DNA of 64,000 bases from an uncultured Mobiluncus sp. (lineage in GTDB: Bacteria > Actinomycetota > Actinomycetes > Actinomycetales > Actinomycetaceae). The notes under the pieces are model-generated. The model searched no databases, was not told the DNA's origin, and saw only the letters and a list, made by a program, of their open reading frames with translations. The position numbers were made by a program, and so were the translations under genes. Below are positions 15,674-24,981 of the stretch, piece by piece; position 1 is the first letter of the stretch, and the number at the start of each line of letters is the position of its first letter. The stretch covers positions 1 to 64,000 of the forward strand of contig NZ_CAMUES010000009.1 in assembly GCF_947087965.1 (NCBI RefSeq). The letters run 5' to 3'.

Positions 15674-17293
15674 TTATTGGAACAGCGCCAGAAGGCCTTG
15701 CCGGTCAGGTTTGCCGTTCGAGTTTAGCGGGATATGGTTCACGAGGCGCAAGGCTCGGGGGAGTTCCGCTTTCGTCAGGTGAGAGCGGGCGAAGTCTTGG
15801 AGTTGTTCCAAGTTGAGCGGTTCCGCGTTTTCGGGTGTGTCGGGGGTTTGCACCACCACCGCGGCCACGATTTCACCCCAAGTCGGGTCGGGAACCCCGA
15901 CGACCCGCGCTTCTGACACCCCCGGATGACGCGAGAGCACCGCGGCGACCCGCTGGGAAAAGACCTTTTCCCCGCCGGAGTTAATCGTGTCGGTCAGGCG
16001 TCCCACCAGGTGAAGGAAACCGTCAGCATCAAAAAATCCCAAGTCCCCGGTCCGTAACCAGCCCGTATGCGAGTCAATGAGGGCGGCGTTCAGTTCCGGA
16101 TTGCGGAAGTATTCCCGCGTCACGCTGGGGCCGCGGCATTCCAGCTGGCCAATCACCCCAGGTTCGACCGGTTTTCCCGCTCCATCAACAGCACGCAGCT
16201 CGATATGCGGAAACGCCCGGCCTACCGCCAGCTCGCGCCCCGCCATGATGTCCGTGGTCAGGGCGGCTCCCGACGCGCTTTGCTCGGTCATGCCCCAAAT
16301 GTTGATGGGGTTCCACCCCAAGCCAATCATGTCAGCGGCCAGCTGTTCATCCCACGGCGCGCCGCCCACCAGGGCTTTTGTGAACCGTGACGTGTCTATC
16401 GGCCGCCCGGATTGCGCCGCCTGCCGGACCTCGCGCACCAGCATCCGGTACATGGTCGGCACCGCGAACATCATCTGGACACGATACTTCTCGATAGCGG
16501 CGAGGACGGCGGCCGCATCAAACTTTTCAAAAATGACGATCGTGCCGCCGTGGGAAAAAATATCCGTAGTCGTGCCGTTGAACCCGCCGATGTGCGACAG
16601 GGGAGCCGTGACCGCCTCGACGGTGGCCGGAGAATACTCGAACACTTCGCGGAAATTCGTGCAGCCCCACCACAGATTTTTGTACGTCAGCAGCGTGCCT
16701 TTCGGGTGAGCGGAGGTGCCGGAGGTATAGATAATCGCGCCGGGCACGTCCTCTCCGCACTCGGGCAGGTTGTCGAGCATTTTGGTGGCCGCGAGCGCCA
16801 ATGTTACGGGCGGGGCCGAGTCATCGCGCGGCTCTAGGCAATCCTCCAGGTCAGAGTACGTCACGAGGCGGGGGCGAGGGTTCGCGGTGAGGTCGCAGCC
16901 CGTCAGCTTTTCGTGCTGGGCGGGGTCACAAATGATGATTTTCGGTTCACAATGCGCCAGGATTTTCGCCAACTCCGGGGCTGGGAGATTTTGATCCAAG
17001 GGCACTGTAATCGCCGGAATGGCCGCGGCGGCCACGAAAGTCAGCAGATGCCAGGGGGAGTTTTTTCCAATCACGACCACGCGCTCGCCGGGCGCAACGC
17101 CCCAAGACCGGAACTGGAGTGCCAGCTGGGTGGCGCGCGCCAGTGTTTGGGCCACGTTCCAAGTCGGCGGGGCAAAACTAGGCTCAGCGATGGTCTCGGC
17201 GCTGACTCCCTGGGCAATCCAAATCATCGAAGTGCGTCCAGGGTGGCGTAAAGCGGCTGCTTGCAGGAATTTCATCGGGGAATAATCGACCAC
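15674..17293 (-). CDS. acyl-CoA ligase (AMP-forming)
   Basis: 539 aa. It activates a carboxylic acid as acyl-AMP and then thioesterifies it with CoA. The P-loop YTSGTSAHPKG is at 189-199; GMTEQSASG, the hinge TGDLG with GRLTDTINSGGEKV, and the C-terminal catalytic Lys in NSNGKPDR are all present. It is closest in kind to medium/long-chain fatty acyl-CoA ligases; the substrate cannot be told. The GTG at 17293 follows TAACCT by 6 nt, which suggests a leaderless mRNA; an ATG at residue 7 is possible. The divergent Nif3-like gene starts 49 bp away, so their promoters overlap. Confidence 0.88.
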   Translation of the reverse strand: MVDYSPMKFLQAAALRHPGRTSMIWIAQGVSAETIAEPSFAPPTWNVAQTLARATQLALQFRSWGVAPGERVVVIGKNSPWHLLTFVAAAAIPAITVPLDQNLPAPELAKILAHCEPKIIICDPAQHEKLTGCDLTANPRPRLVTYSDLEDCLEPRDDSAPPVTLALAATKMLDNLPECGEDVPGAIIYTSGTSAHPKGTLLTYKNLWWGCTNFREVFEYSPATVEAVTAPLSHIGGFNGTTTDIFSHGGTIVIFEKFDAAAVLAAIEKYRVQMMFAVPTMYRMLVREVRQAAQSGRPIDTSRFTKALVGGAPWDEQLAADMIGLGWNPINIWGMTEQSASGAALTTDIMAGRELAVGRAFPHIELRAVDGAGKPVEPGVIGQLECRGPSVTREYFRNPELNAALIDSHTGWLRTGDLGFFDADGFLHLVGRLTDTINSGGEKVFSQRVAAVLSRHPGVSEARVVGVPDPTWGEIVAAVVVQTPDTPENAEPLNLEQLQDFARSHLTKAELPRALRLVNHIPLNSNGKPDRQGLLALFQ

Positions 17294-17342
17294 AGTTCTA
17301 GGTTACCAACGGGAGCAAATCGAAGTTCGCTAGGATGAGAGT

Positions 17343-18230
17343 ATGCAAAATACCGGATTGACCGTAGGTGAAATTTGTGAGTGGATGGACGCGCGTTTTG
17401 CGCCCGAGTTGCAGGAAGATTGGGACCGGGTCGGGCTGATTTGCGGGGATCGGGATGACCCGGTGACGCGGATTCTGCTCGCGGTGGACCCGGTCGAGCC
17501 GGTCGTTGACGAGGCCCTCGAGTGGGGGGCGCAGCTGGTCATTACACACCACCCCTTGTTCCTGCGTGGCACTTCTTTTGTGTCTACTGATACTGCCAAA
17601 GGCCGGGTGGTACATCGCCTGATTCGCGGCGGGGCTGCCCTGTTTAACGCCCACACGAATGCGGACTCGGCGCGTGATGGGGTGGCGGACGCTCTGGCCC
17701 AAGCAGCGGGACTCAACCCGCAGACCTGGCGGCCGCTGCAGCCCGCCCCCGCCGACACGTCCTTGGGCATCGGAAGAGTCGGTCCGGTCACGCCCACCAC
17801 GGTGGGTGAGGTCGCCAGTCGCCTGGCGAACCTATTACCCGATTCACCAGCAGGTTTACTGGTGGCGGGCGACTTTGACCGCGCAGTCAAGACGGTGGCG
17901 GTCAGCGGCGGGTCGGGTCAATCCCTGCTGCCCGCAGCCCTAGATGCCGGCGCGGATGTGTTCGTAACCGCCGATTTGCGCCACCACCCGGCGCTAGATT
18001 TCCTGGAGATGGACGGGGCTCCCGCCCTCATCATGCCGTCGCATTGGGCCAGTGAATGGTTGTGGCTGCCCCGCTTAGAAACCGCGTTGAACCTGTGGGC
18101 CGGTGAAATCGGGAAACCCCTGGAAACAAAAATCAGCACGGTCATTTCCGAACCCTGGGACGCCTATATCTCCACCGTTACCGAGGACGAGACTGAGCCG
18201 GACGATGCCGGCTGCAGTTCGATAAACTAA
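17343..18230 (+). CDS. Nif3-like dinuclear metal-centre protein
   Basis: 295 aa. Nif3/YbgI family, toroidal hexamers with two metal ions per subunit; some are annotated as GTP cyclohydrolase I type 2, but the function is unsettled. EDWDRVGLICGD near the N-terminus, the metal-site ITHHPLFLRG, and FNAHTNADS with the C-terminal PSHWASE are seen. The ATG follows TAGGAT (17331-17336) by 6 nt. As in many actinobacteria, it is followed by a zinc-ribbon-family coiled-coil protein and the RNase P RNA gene. Confidence 0.92.
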   Translation: MQNTGLTVGEICEWMDARFAPELQEDWDRVGLICGDRDDPVTRILLAVDPVEPVVDEALEWGAQLVITHHPLFLRGTSFVSTDTAKGRVVHRLIRGGAALFNAHTNADSARDGVADALAQAAGLNPQTWRPLQPAPADTSLGIGRVGPVTPTTVGEVASRLANLLPDSPAGLLVAGDFDRAVKTVAVSGGSGQSLLPAALDAGADVFVTADLRHHPALDFLEMDGAPALIMPSHWASEWLWLPRLETALNLWAGEIGKPLETKISTVISEPWDAYISTVTEDETEPDDAGCSSIN

Positions 18231-18290
18231 TAGCCGAAATCAAGTTACGATTTAGGAAAAGACCCCCGAGAATCTGCAAGGAAGAAGTCA

Positions 18291-19016
18291 ATGAAAGCTG
18301 CGCCCGAAGACCAAGAAAAACTTTTGGACCTGCAGGTCCTGGATCGAAAAATTGCCGGCTTGAAACACGCTCTGGACAGCATTCCGGCCGCGGCGCGTCT
18401 GGAACAAATCAAGGCTGAGCAGGACAAGCTGCGCACCGCGCTGGCTTTGGCGACTTCCGCCCGCAACGACTTGAACCGGGCTTTGAAACAAGCCGAAGGG
18501 GAAGTCAGCAAAGTTCAAGAACGGGCGAAAACTCAACGTGAACGCTTGGATTCGGGTCAGTTGAGCCCCAAAGAGATGGAACGCATCCAAGCTGAACTCG
18601 CTCAGTTAGCGACGCGTCAGGGCGAACTGGAAGACAGCGCCCTGGACGCGTTGGACGCGCTGGAACGCGCTAGTGAAAAAGTGAAACTGGTGGAAAACCG
18701 CCGGGCGGAACTGGCTGGTGAGTTCGACGAAGCACAAGCCGAAGCGGGCAGCGCTGCCGGCGAACTGCAGCAGGAACTGACCGGTCAGCAAACCCAGCGA
18801 GACGAACTGGCCGCCACCCTACCCGCCGATTTGCTGCGGGAATACGAAACTTGCAAACGGGCGACCGGGGGAATTGGGGTAGTAGCGGTCAGCGGGAACC
18901 AGTCGGTCGGGATGGATTTGGAATTTTCGATGGCGGAAATCTCGCGTTTAAACATCGCGGCTCCTGATGATGTCATCGTCAGCGAGGACCACGAAATTAT
19001 TTTGGTGCGTAAGTAG
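18291..19016 (+). CDS. zf-RING_7-type coiled-coil protein lacking its zinc cysteines
   Basis: 241 aa. Residues about 10-185 form a long coiled coil rich in Glu, Ala, Leu and Gln, followed by a compact C-terminal domain. Position after nif3 and before rnpB identifies it with the C4-type zinc-ribbon family. In that family the C-terminal domain carries two CxxC pairs. Here the matching places read NQSVGM and VSEDHEIILVRK, with no cysteine; the only cysteine of the domain region is in YETCKRA. The ribbon therefore cannot bind zinc in the usual way. AAGGAAGAAG precedes the ATG. Function unknown in the family. Confidence 0.8.
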   Translation: MKAAPEDQEKLLDLQVLDRKIAGLKHALDSIPAAARLEQIKAEQDKLRTALALATSARNDLNRALKQAEGEVSKVQERAKTQRERLDSGQLSPKEMERIQAELAQLATRQGELEDSALDALDALERASEKVKLVENRRAELAGEFDEAQAEAGSAAGELQQELTGQQTQRDELAATLPADLLREYETCKRATGGIGVVAVSGNQSVGMDLEFSMAEISRLNIAAPDDVIVSEDHEIILVRK

Positions 19017-19028
19017 TACAATAATCGG

Positions 19029-19412
19029 GCGGAAAAGCCGGGCAGGTAGCCGCGGGCGAGTCATTCGATGAGCCCGAGGAAAGTCCGGACTCCACAGGGC
19101 AGGGTGATGGCTAACGGCCACCCGGGGTGACCCGCGGGACAGTGCCACAGAAAGCGAAACCGCCCCACCGGGCTTATGCACGGCGGGGTAAGGGTGAAAA
19201 GGCGAGGTAAGAGCTCACCGCGCGGCTGGCGACAGTCGTGGCAGGGTAAACCCCACCCGGAGCAAGGCCAAGCAGCAGGCTGGGCGGCCCGTTCAAAGCC
19301 TGCGGGTAGGCTGCTAGAGAGGTCGGGTAACCGGCCTTCCAGAGAAATGGCTACCGGCGCGCGGCGGCAACAAAGCGCGTTACAGAATCCGGCTTATGCC
19401 CGGCTTTTCCGC
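19029..19412 (+). ncRNA. rnpB: RNase P RNA, bacterial class A
   Basis: The ends form P1: GCGGAAAAGCCGGGC (19029-19043) pairs with GCCCGGCTTTTCCGC (19398-19412). The conserved core GAGGAAAGTCCGGACTCC (about 19076-19093), ACAGTGCCACAGAAA, and the 3' ACAGAATCCGGCTTATG are all present. This is the catalytic RNA that trims tRNA 5' leaders. It starts 13 nt after the coiled-coil gene, so it may share its transcript or have its own promoter in that gene's 3' end. Confidence 0.95.
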
Positions 19413-19506
19413 TCAAATCAGCCGGTTCGCAACTGCCGGGGCACAAGCGGGGGAGGCGGCCTCGCCGGGCAATGGCAGTTTCGGGTTCGCCGGCAATGCC
19501 GAATGT

Positions 19507-19540
19507 AAAATGCTCCGGGGCACCGCAGCACCCCGGAGCA
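19507..19540 (-). terminator. terminator of ppgK
   Basis: GCTCCGGGG (19512-19520) and CCCCGGAGC (19531-19539) form a stem. On the minus strand it is followed by TTTTACATTC, so it ends ppgK. In the plus direction AAAACAG follows, so it may also stop read-through from rnpB. Confidence 0.7.
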
Positions 19541-19559
19541 AAACAGCAGTCTGTTCGGT

Positions 19560-20303
19560 TTACACCCCAGCGGCCAGCGCGGCAGCCCCCGCAATGCCAG
19601 CCTGGTTACGCAGTTGAGCGGGGATAATCGGGGTCTTCAGATCCAGCAGGGGCAGGAACTTGTTGTGCTGACGGGACACGCCGCCGCCAACCACGAACAA
19701 ATCAGGGCTGAACAGCATCTCGAGCTGAGAATAATATTTTTGCAGGCGCTTGGACCACTGCTTAAAGGACAGTTTCTTGGCTGACTTTACCCCAGAGGAA
19801 GCGCGGCTCTCAGCATCTTTGCCATCAATCTCAATATGTCCCAGCTCGCTGTTAGGAACCAGAATCCCGTTATAAATGAGCGCGGTGCCAATCCCAGTGC
19901 CCAAAGTGGTGACGATGACCAGGCCGGGCACATCGCGGGCCGCCCCGTAACGGACTTCTGCGTAACCTGCAGCATCAGCGTCATTCACACACTTGACCAT
20001 GTGACCGGTGTACTTGCGCAACAGGACGCGGACATCAATGCCAGCCCACCCCTGGTCAAGATTAGCAATAAACGGAACCAAATCATTCTTAACCGGAGCC
20101 GGAATCGTCAGGCCCAACGGCATATCCTCAGGAACGCCCTTTTCCTCAATAATCTGACGGCACACTTCCGCCACGGCCTGGGGGGTCGAGTGTGCCGGGG
20201 TTTTAATTCTCAGGCGATCGCCAATGAAATCGCCAGTTTCCAAATCTACATAAGCGCCTTTAATACCGGAGCCGCCAACATCAATCCCAAATCCAGTTGC
20301 CAC
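19560..20303 (-). CDS. ppgK: polyphosphate glucokinase
   Basis: 247 aa from the chosen start. Phosphorylates glucose with inorganic polyphosphate (and ATP); a ROK-family enzyme typical of actinobacteria. The phosphate motif FGIDVGGSGIKGA is near the N-terminus, with CVNDADAAGYAE, TTLGTGIGTALI and the PpgK-specific SELGHIEIDGKDAE downstream. The frame is open to 20336, but the GTG at 20303 has AAAGGGA 5 nt before it and puts the conserved motif at the usual distance. Followed by its own terminator. Confidence 0.95.
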   Translation of the reverse strand: MATGFGIDVGGSGIKGAYVDLETGDFIGDRLRIKTPAHSTPQAVAEVCRQIIEEKGVPEDMPLGLTIPAPVKNDLVPFIANLDQGWAGIDVRVLLRKYTGHMVKCVNDADAAGYAEVRYGAARDVPGLVIVTTLGTGIGTALIYNGILVPNSELGHIEIDGKDAESRASSGVKSAKKLSFKQWSKRLQKYYSQLEMLFSPDLFVVGGGVSRQHNKFLPLLDLKTPIIPAQLRNQAGIAGAAALAAGV

Positions 20304-20355
20304 AAAAGTCCCTTTCGCGTGGGGATGAACTGGCAAATACTCTAGGGTAAAGGCC

Positions 20356-20373
20356 GTGATTTCACCAAATCAC
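20356..20373 (-). terminator. small hairpin between map and ppgK
   Basis: GTGATTT and AAATCAC surround a 4-base loop; on the minus strand GGCCTTTACC follows. It may weakly separate map from ppgK. Confidence 0.3.
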
Positions 20374-20432
20374 AGCCTGGTACCGGTAAAAATCACGTAC
20401 TCGCCAGGGACCTTGGACAGTACAAAAGAAAA

Positions 20433-21353
20433 TCAATCCTGATGGTTGCTGGGCCAGGTGAGAATCTCTCCGCCGTCCTCGCGCACCACCAAGGTGTGTT
20501 CAAACTGGGCGGTGCGTCCCCGGTCGCGGGTCACTACGGTCCAGCCGTCCCGCCACTGTTCCCAAGCGATTGAGCCCATAGTCAACATCGGTTCAATGGT
20601 GAAAACCATGCCCTCTTCCATAACCGTGTCATAGCGGGGGGAATCGTAATGCGGAATAATCAGCCCGCTGTGAAAAGCCTCTCCGACACCGTGACCGGTG
20701 AAATCCTGCACTACTCCGTATTCAAACCGGCTGGCATAGGACTCGATAATTCGCCCGATAACGTTGATGGAACGTCCCGGTTTGCAGACCTTAATGGCGC
20801 GCATCATGGCTTCTTTGGTGCAGTCGATGAGCTGCTGGGACTCGGGGTCAATCGTCCCGACCGGGAACATGGCACAAGTATCGCCGTGGACCCCGTCCTT
20901 GTAAGCGGTGATGTCCAGGTTGATGATGTCGCCCTCCTCCAGCGGCCGGTCGTCCGGGATTCCGTGGCAGATACATTCATTGACCGAGGTGCAGATGGAT
21001 TTACGAAATCCCATATAGCCCAGGCAGGACGGATAAGCGCCGTGATCACAAATAAACTCGTGCGCCACCCGGTCCAAAGCATCGGTAGTCACGCCAGGAG
21101 CGATGTACTTGGCGGTCTCCACGATGGCGTCGGCCGCGATACGCCCAGCTTGGCGGATTTTTTCAATCGTTTCCTCGCTCTTAACGTCGGAGGCCGTGAC
21201 CCGTTCCGGGCCGTCGTGAAACATATATTCCGGACGGTCAATGTGAGAGGGGACTGGCAAGGTAGCGGAAATGCGTCCCGGTTTCAGGTTTCCCAAGGGC
21301 GCACGGCGGGCCAGTTCGTCAGTTCGAGTTTTCTTGTGTAACACGGTAGTCAT
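20433..21353 (-). CDS. map: methionine aminopeptidase, type I
   Basis: 306 aa. Removes the N-terminal Met from new proteins. The C-terminal 250 residues hold the five metal ligands in the usual setting: INLDITAYKDGVHGDTC (two Asp), FTGHGVGEAFHSG (His), FTIEPML (Glu) and the last Glu in RTAQFEHTLVV. An N-terminal extension of about 45 residues carries no CxxC zinc finger, as in MapA/MapB-like actinobacterial enzymes with an SH3-like linker. GAAAGA precedes the ATG. It lies between panB and ppgK on the same strand. Confidence 0.96.
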   Translation of the reverse strand: MTTVLHKKTRTDELARRAPLGNLKPGRISATLPVPSHIDRPEYMFHDGPERVTASDVKSEETIEKIRQAGRIAADAIVETAKYIAPGVTTDALDRVAHEFICDHGAYPSCLGYMGFRKSICTSVNECICHGIPDDRPLEEGDIINLDITAYKDGVHGDTCAMFPVGTIDPESQQLIDCTKEAMMRAIKVCKPGRSINVIGRIIESYASRFEYGVVQDFTGHGVGEAFHSGLIIPHYDSPRYDTVMEEGMVFTIEPMLTMGSIAWEQWRDGWTVVTRDRGRTAQFEHTLVVREDGGEILTWPSNHQD

Positions 21354-21395
21354 TCTTTCGATTCAAAAGTTCTCAGGTCGCCTCTCGGGGACGGC

Positions 21396-22226
21396 CTAGT
21401 TTTCATGGTAGTTTTCCGGGGCCGGGAAAGTCCGGTTCACCACGGCGTCACGGTAGCTTTGGGCAGCGTGTTTCAGCTCCGCCCCCACTTGACCGAACAC
21501 CTGAGCGAACGAGGGTTTCCAGTCCTGCATTCCCGCCATGTCAGTCCACACCAGGACCTGTCCGGCAGCGTCTGGACCAGCGCCGATACCGATGATGGGC
21601 ACGTTGAGCTGATCAATGGCGGCGCGAGTGGTCGCGGCGGGAACCATCTCAAACACAATCGAGAACACCCCCGCCTCTTGCAAAGCCAACGCGTCCGCAA
21701 CCAAGGCCGGAGCGGCATCGTCACGCCCCTGCATGCGTTTGCCGCCCAAGTGGTTTTCAGACTGCGGGGTGAAACCGAGATGCCCCATCACGTTGATACC
21801 CGCATCCACGATGGCTTTGACCTGGGGTAGGATACGACGTCCCCCCTCCAGCTTCACCGCAGCAGCTCCGGCACGCACCAACGCGACCGCAGTATCCACG
21901 GCTTGGGCGGGGCTGGACTCGTAAGACCCAAAAGGCATATCCGCCACAACCAAAGCTCGGGAAGCCCCTGCCGCGACCGCGGCAGTGGCGCGAACCATAT
22001 CGTCTAAGGTCACCCCGACGGTGGAGGACATTCCCAACATAGTGGTCCCGTAAGAATCCCCGACCAAAATCATGTCGATTTCGGCCGAATCAATAATCCT
22101 CGCGGTAATCGCGTCGTAGGCGGTCAGCATCGTCAGCGGACGTCCGGCAGCAAAGTATTGCTGGACGTGCTGGACGCGAAACGGTTTTCCGGGCTTGGGG
22201 CCAATGTCTGGATTATCTTTGTGCAT
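21396..22226 (-). CDS. panB: 3-methyl-2-oxobutanoate hydroxymethyltransferase
   Basis: 276 aa. First committed step to pantothenate: it adds a hydroxymethyl group from methylene-tetrahydrofolate to alpha-ketoisovalerate. Family motifs: MLTAYDAITARIID, ILVGDSYG, VADMPFGSYE, KLEGG, GHLGFTPQS and IGIGAGPDAAGQVLVW. The ATG at 22226 has AAGGAG 5 nt upstream; a GTG six bases earlier would overlap that site. No panC or panD lies near. Confidence 0.96.
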   Translation of the reverse strand: MHKDNPDIGPKPGKPFRVQHVQQYFAAGRPLTMLTAYDAITARIIDSAEIDMILVGDSYGTTMLGMSSTVGVTLDDMVRATAAVAAGASRALVVADMPFGSYESSPAQAVDTAVALVRAGAAAVKLEGGRRILPQVKAIVDAGINVMGHLGFTPQSENHLGGKRMQGRDDAAPALVADALALQEAGVFSIVFEMVPAATTRAAIDQLNVPIIGIGAGPDAAGQVLVWTDMAGMQDWKPSFAQVFGQVGAELKHAAQSYRDAVVNRTFPAPENYHEN

Positions 22227-22380
22227 AGTCACTCCTTGAGTCTGTCCCTATACATCCTATGACTTTGCCGGGGGCGATAGTTCCTCAGATAGACTTTCCC
22301 TCAGCATCAGATGGCGAAACGTTTTAAGATATTGGCAGACTGGGTACAGTCACCAGCAAGTATGAGAAAGGCGAAAACAC

Positions 22381-23934
22381 ATGGGTTGCACGACGATTTT
22401 GGTTGGGAAAAAGGCTTCGGCGGACGGGTCGACGATTATGGCTCGGACCGACGACTCGGGGCACGGCTCTTTTGAAGCGAAACGATTTGAGGTCATAGCA
22501 CCCGAGGATTTGCCAAAAACCTACCGTTCGGTCCTGTCCCACGTGGAGATTCCCCTGCCGGAAAACGGTTTGCGCTACACCCGTTTCCCCGATGCTGATA
22601 CCCACAAAGGCCTGTGGGCGGGCGCGGGGATCAACTCGGCTCGCGTCTCGATGACCGCCACCGAGACCTTGACCTCGAACGAGCGTGTGCTGGGCGCCGA
22701 CCCGCTGGTTGAGTTGCGTGAAGCCCAAGGCGAGGAGGGCCAGGATGGTTTCGTTCCGGAACAGCCCGGCGGTATCGGTGAAGAAGACATGGTGGTGTTG
22801 GTGCTGCCCTACATTAAGACGGCTCGTGAAGGCGTGCTGCGTTTGGGGGAGTTGCTGCAACAGTACGGCACTTACGAGATGAACGGCATCGGTTTTGCCG
22901 ATAACGACGACGTGTGGTGGCTCGAGACGGTGGGGGGACATCACTGGTTGGCGCGTCGCCTGCCGGAGGAATGCTATGCCGTCATCGCTAACCAGTTCAG
23001 CCTAGACGACTTCGATTTTGACGATGCCCTCGGGGAGGGGCGCGATTACCTGTGCTCGCCCGATTTGCGGGAATTTGTGGCGGACAACCACCTGGATACC
23101 GCGCAAACTGACGGCCAGCCGGCTCAGCGTTTCAATCCTCGCCTGGCTTTCGGGTCACGTTCGGATTCGGATCACACCTACAACACGCCGCGAGTGTGGG
23201 CGTTGCAGCGGTTCCTCAACCCCACGGACGTGTCTCGGTTTGGTTTCCACGGGGATTCCCGCCCGGATTCAGACGACTTGGATTGGTGCCTGATTCCAGA
23301 ACGCCTCATCACTATGGAGGACGTGAAATACACCCAGTCCTACCACTATCAAGGCACTCCGTTTAATCCTTACGCGAGGGCGGAGCAAGCTCTGATAGGC
23401 GGCGCTGACCAACGCGGTATGTATCGCCCGATTGGGATCAACCGTACCAATTTCGTGGCTGCCCTCCAGATTCGTCCCGAAAAACCCGCCGCCACCACCG
23501 GGCTGAACTGGATAGCCTACGGGGCCATGCCGTTCAACGCCCTGGTGCCGTTCTATGCCAACGTGCGGCACACCCCGGAGTATCTGGAGGCGACGACCCA
23601 GCGGGTCACCACCGAACATCACTATTGGGCCAATCGGATTATTGCCGCCCTGGTGGACGCTCACTATCATCAGACGATTCCGCACGTGGAGCGTTACCAG
23701 CAGAAGGTCGTGGCGGCGGCTTTACAGATTGTGGCGCGTACCGACCGGGCGGTGGCTGAGCTGGGTGAAGACGCGGCGAACAACATGGAAGATTCCCGCG
23801 TTTACGAACTGCTGGAGGCCGCTAATGCCGAAATTGCAGACCTGCTGAAACGGGAAACGGACGACCTGCTGGATAAAGTCCTGTTTGACGCCAGCCTCAA
23901 TATGCACAATTCGTTCTCGCGTGATGATGCCTGA
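22381..23934 (+). CDS. C69-family dipeptidase
   Basis: 517 aa. N-terminal-nucleophile hydrolase of peptidase family C69 (PepD-like), cleaving dipeptides. The start MGCTTILVGKKASADGSTI shows the catalytic Cys3, exposed by removal of the first two residues; no signal peptide, so cytoplasmic. FADNDDVWWLETVGGHHW and YAVIANQF are family motifs. Length is usual. AAAGGCG precedes the ATG. It is followed 32 nt on by a lipid-kinase gene, a probable operon. Confidence 0.92.
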   Translation: MGCTTILVGKKASADGSTIMARTDDSGHGSFEAKRFEVIAPEDLPKTYRSVLSHVEIPLPENGLRYTRFPDADTHKGLWAGAGINSARVSMTATETLTSNERVLGADPLVELREAQGEEGQDGFVPEQPGGIGEEDMVVLVLPYIKTAREGVLRLGELLQQYGTYEMNGIGFADNDDVWWLETVGGHHWLARRLPEECYAVIANQFSLDDFDFDDALGEGRDYLCSPDLREFVADNHLDTAQTDGQPAQRFNPRLAFGSRSDSDHTYNTPRVWALQRFLNPTDVSRFGFHGDSRPDSDDLDWCLIPERLITMEDVKYTQSYHYQGTPFNPYARAEQALIGGADQRGMYRPIGINRTNFVAALQIRPEKPAATTGLNWIAYGAMPFNALVPFYANVRHTPEYLEATTQRVTTEHHYWANRIIAALVDAHYHQTIPHVERYQQKVVAAALQIVARTDRAVAELGEDAANNMEDSRVYELLEAANAEIADLLKRETDDLLDKVLFDASLNMHNSFSRDDA

Positions 23935-23966
23935 ACTGGCGAGAAGTTTCAGATGAGGAGCCGAAG

Positions 23967-24872
23967 TTGAAAAAATCGATAGTCATTTATAACCCCGTGA
24001 AAGTCGGGGACGAAGACGAGTTTACAGCCGGTTTGAACGCGGCGGCCCAACAGCACGATTTCACCGTGGAATACCTCACCACCAGCGTTGACGACCCCGG
24101 CTTTGCGATGGCCGCGCAGGCTCGAGAGATGCATCCCGACCTGGTCATCGCCGCGGGCGGGGACGGCACCGTGCGCGTGGTCAGCACCGAGATGCGTCAC
24201 AGCGAGATTCCGGTGGCGGTATTGCCAGCGGGGACCACGAACCTTTTGGCGCGAAACCTCAACGTGCCTTTGGATATGAAAGCCGCCATGGAACTGGCGT
24301 TCACGGGGGAAAAAGTCTCGATGGACATCGTGAAGGTGCATAACGAAACTTCCCGTAAACCTTGGTATTTCACGGGTATGGCAGGGATTGGGATAGACGC
24401 CGAAGTCATGCATCACGTGGATGAGGGGCTGAAAAAGGTGGTCGGTCCCGTGGCCTACGTCATGTCCTTTTTCAGGCAGGTCAACAACTCTGTGCATCGC
24501 TGCCGGTTCCGCATTGACGGCAAGCAGATTTTGAAACGTAACGTGATTATTTTCATGGTCGGCAACACCTCGGAGCTGACCGGCGGAATCCAGCTATTTC
24601 CCGATGCCACTCCCTTTGACGGTTCCCTAGATTTGCTGATTGGGGCCCCGCAGGGAGTCGGCGGCTGGTGGCGCGTAGTCAAGAACGTGGTTTTGAGGCT
24701 GGGACGGCACAACAGCACGCTGGAGTATTTCAGCGGCAAACGCTTCGAAGTCTTGTTGCATAAGCCGGCGGTGTGGGAGATGGACGGTGACCCCGAAGCA
24801 GCGGCGCGGCACTGGGTTTTCCAGGTCGTTCCGCAGGCCATCACGGTTGTCGCCGGGAACCCGGTCTCATAG
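23967..24872 (+). CDS. diacylglycerol/lipid kinase family protein
   Basis: 301 aa. The DAGK catalytic domain shows AAGGDGTVRVV (nucleotide loop, GGDGT), AVLPAGTTNLLARNL (GTxNxxAR) and a C-terminal EMDGDPE. YegS/BmrU-like enzymes phosphorylate diacylglycerol or related lipids at the membrane. The start is a TTG at 23967, with GAGGAG about 8 nt upstream and no ATG in the right place. It follows the C69 peptidase gene and is convergent with the YwiC-like gene. Confidence 0.9.
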   Translation: MKKSIVIYNPVKVGDEDEFTAGLNAAAQQHDFTVEYLTTSVDDPGFAMAAQAREMHPDLVIAAGGDGTVRVVSTEMRHSEIPVAVLPAGTTNLLARNLNVPLDMKAAMELAFTGEKVSMDIVKVHNETSRKPWYFTGMAGIGIDAEVMHHVDEGLKKVVGPVAYVMSFFRQVNNSVHRCRFRIDGKQILKRNVIIFMVGNTSELTGGIQLFPDATPFDGSLDLLIGAPQGVGGWWRVVKNVVLRLGRHNSTLEYFSGKRFEVLLHKPAVWEMDGDPEAAARHWVFQVVPQAITVVAGNPVS

Positions 24873-24922
24873 AGCGGATAAAATCGCGAATTCGTTAGAA
24901 TAGCACGGAAAACTCGGCGTTG

Positions 24923-24959
24923 CGCGAGGATTTACCACCCAAAACGCGAGGATTTACCA
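24923..24959. repeat. pair of 15-bp direct repeats
   Basis: CGCGAGGATTTACCA occurs at 24923-24937 and 24945-24959 in the gap between two convergent genes. No coding or hairpin function is visible. Confidence 0.6.
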
Positions 24960-24981
24960 TCACGTCAGACTCCGGCAATTT

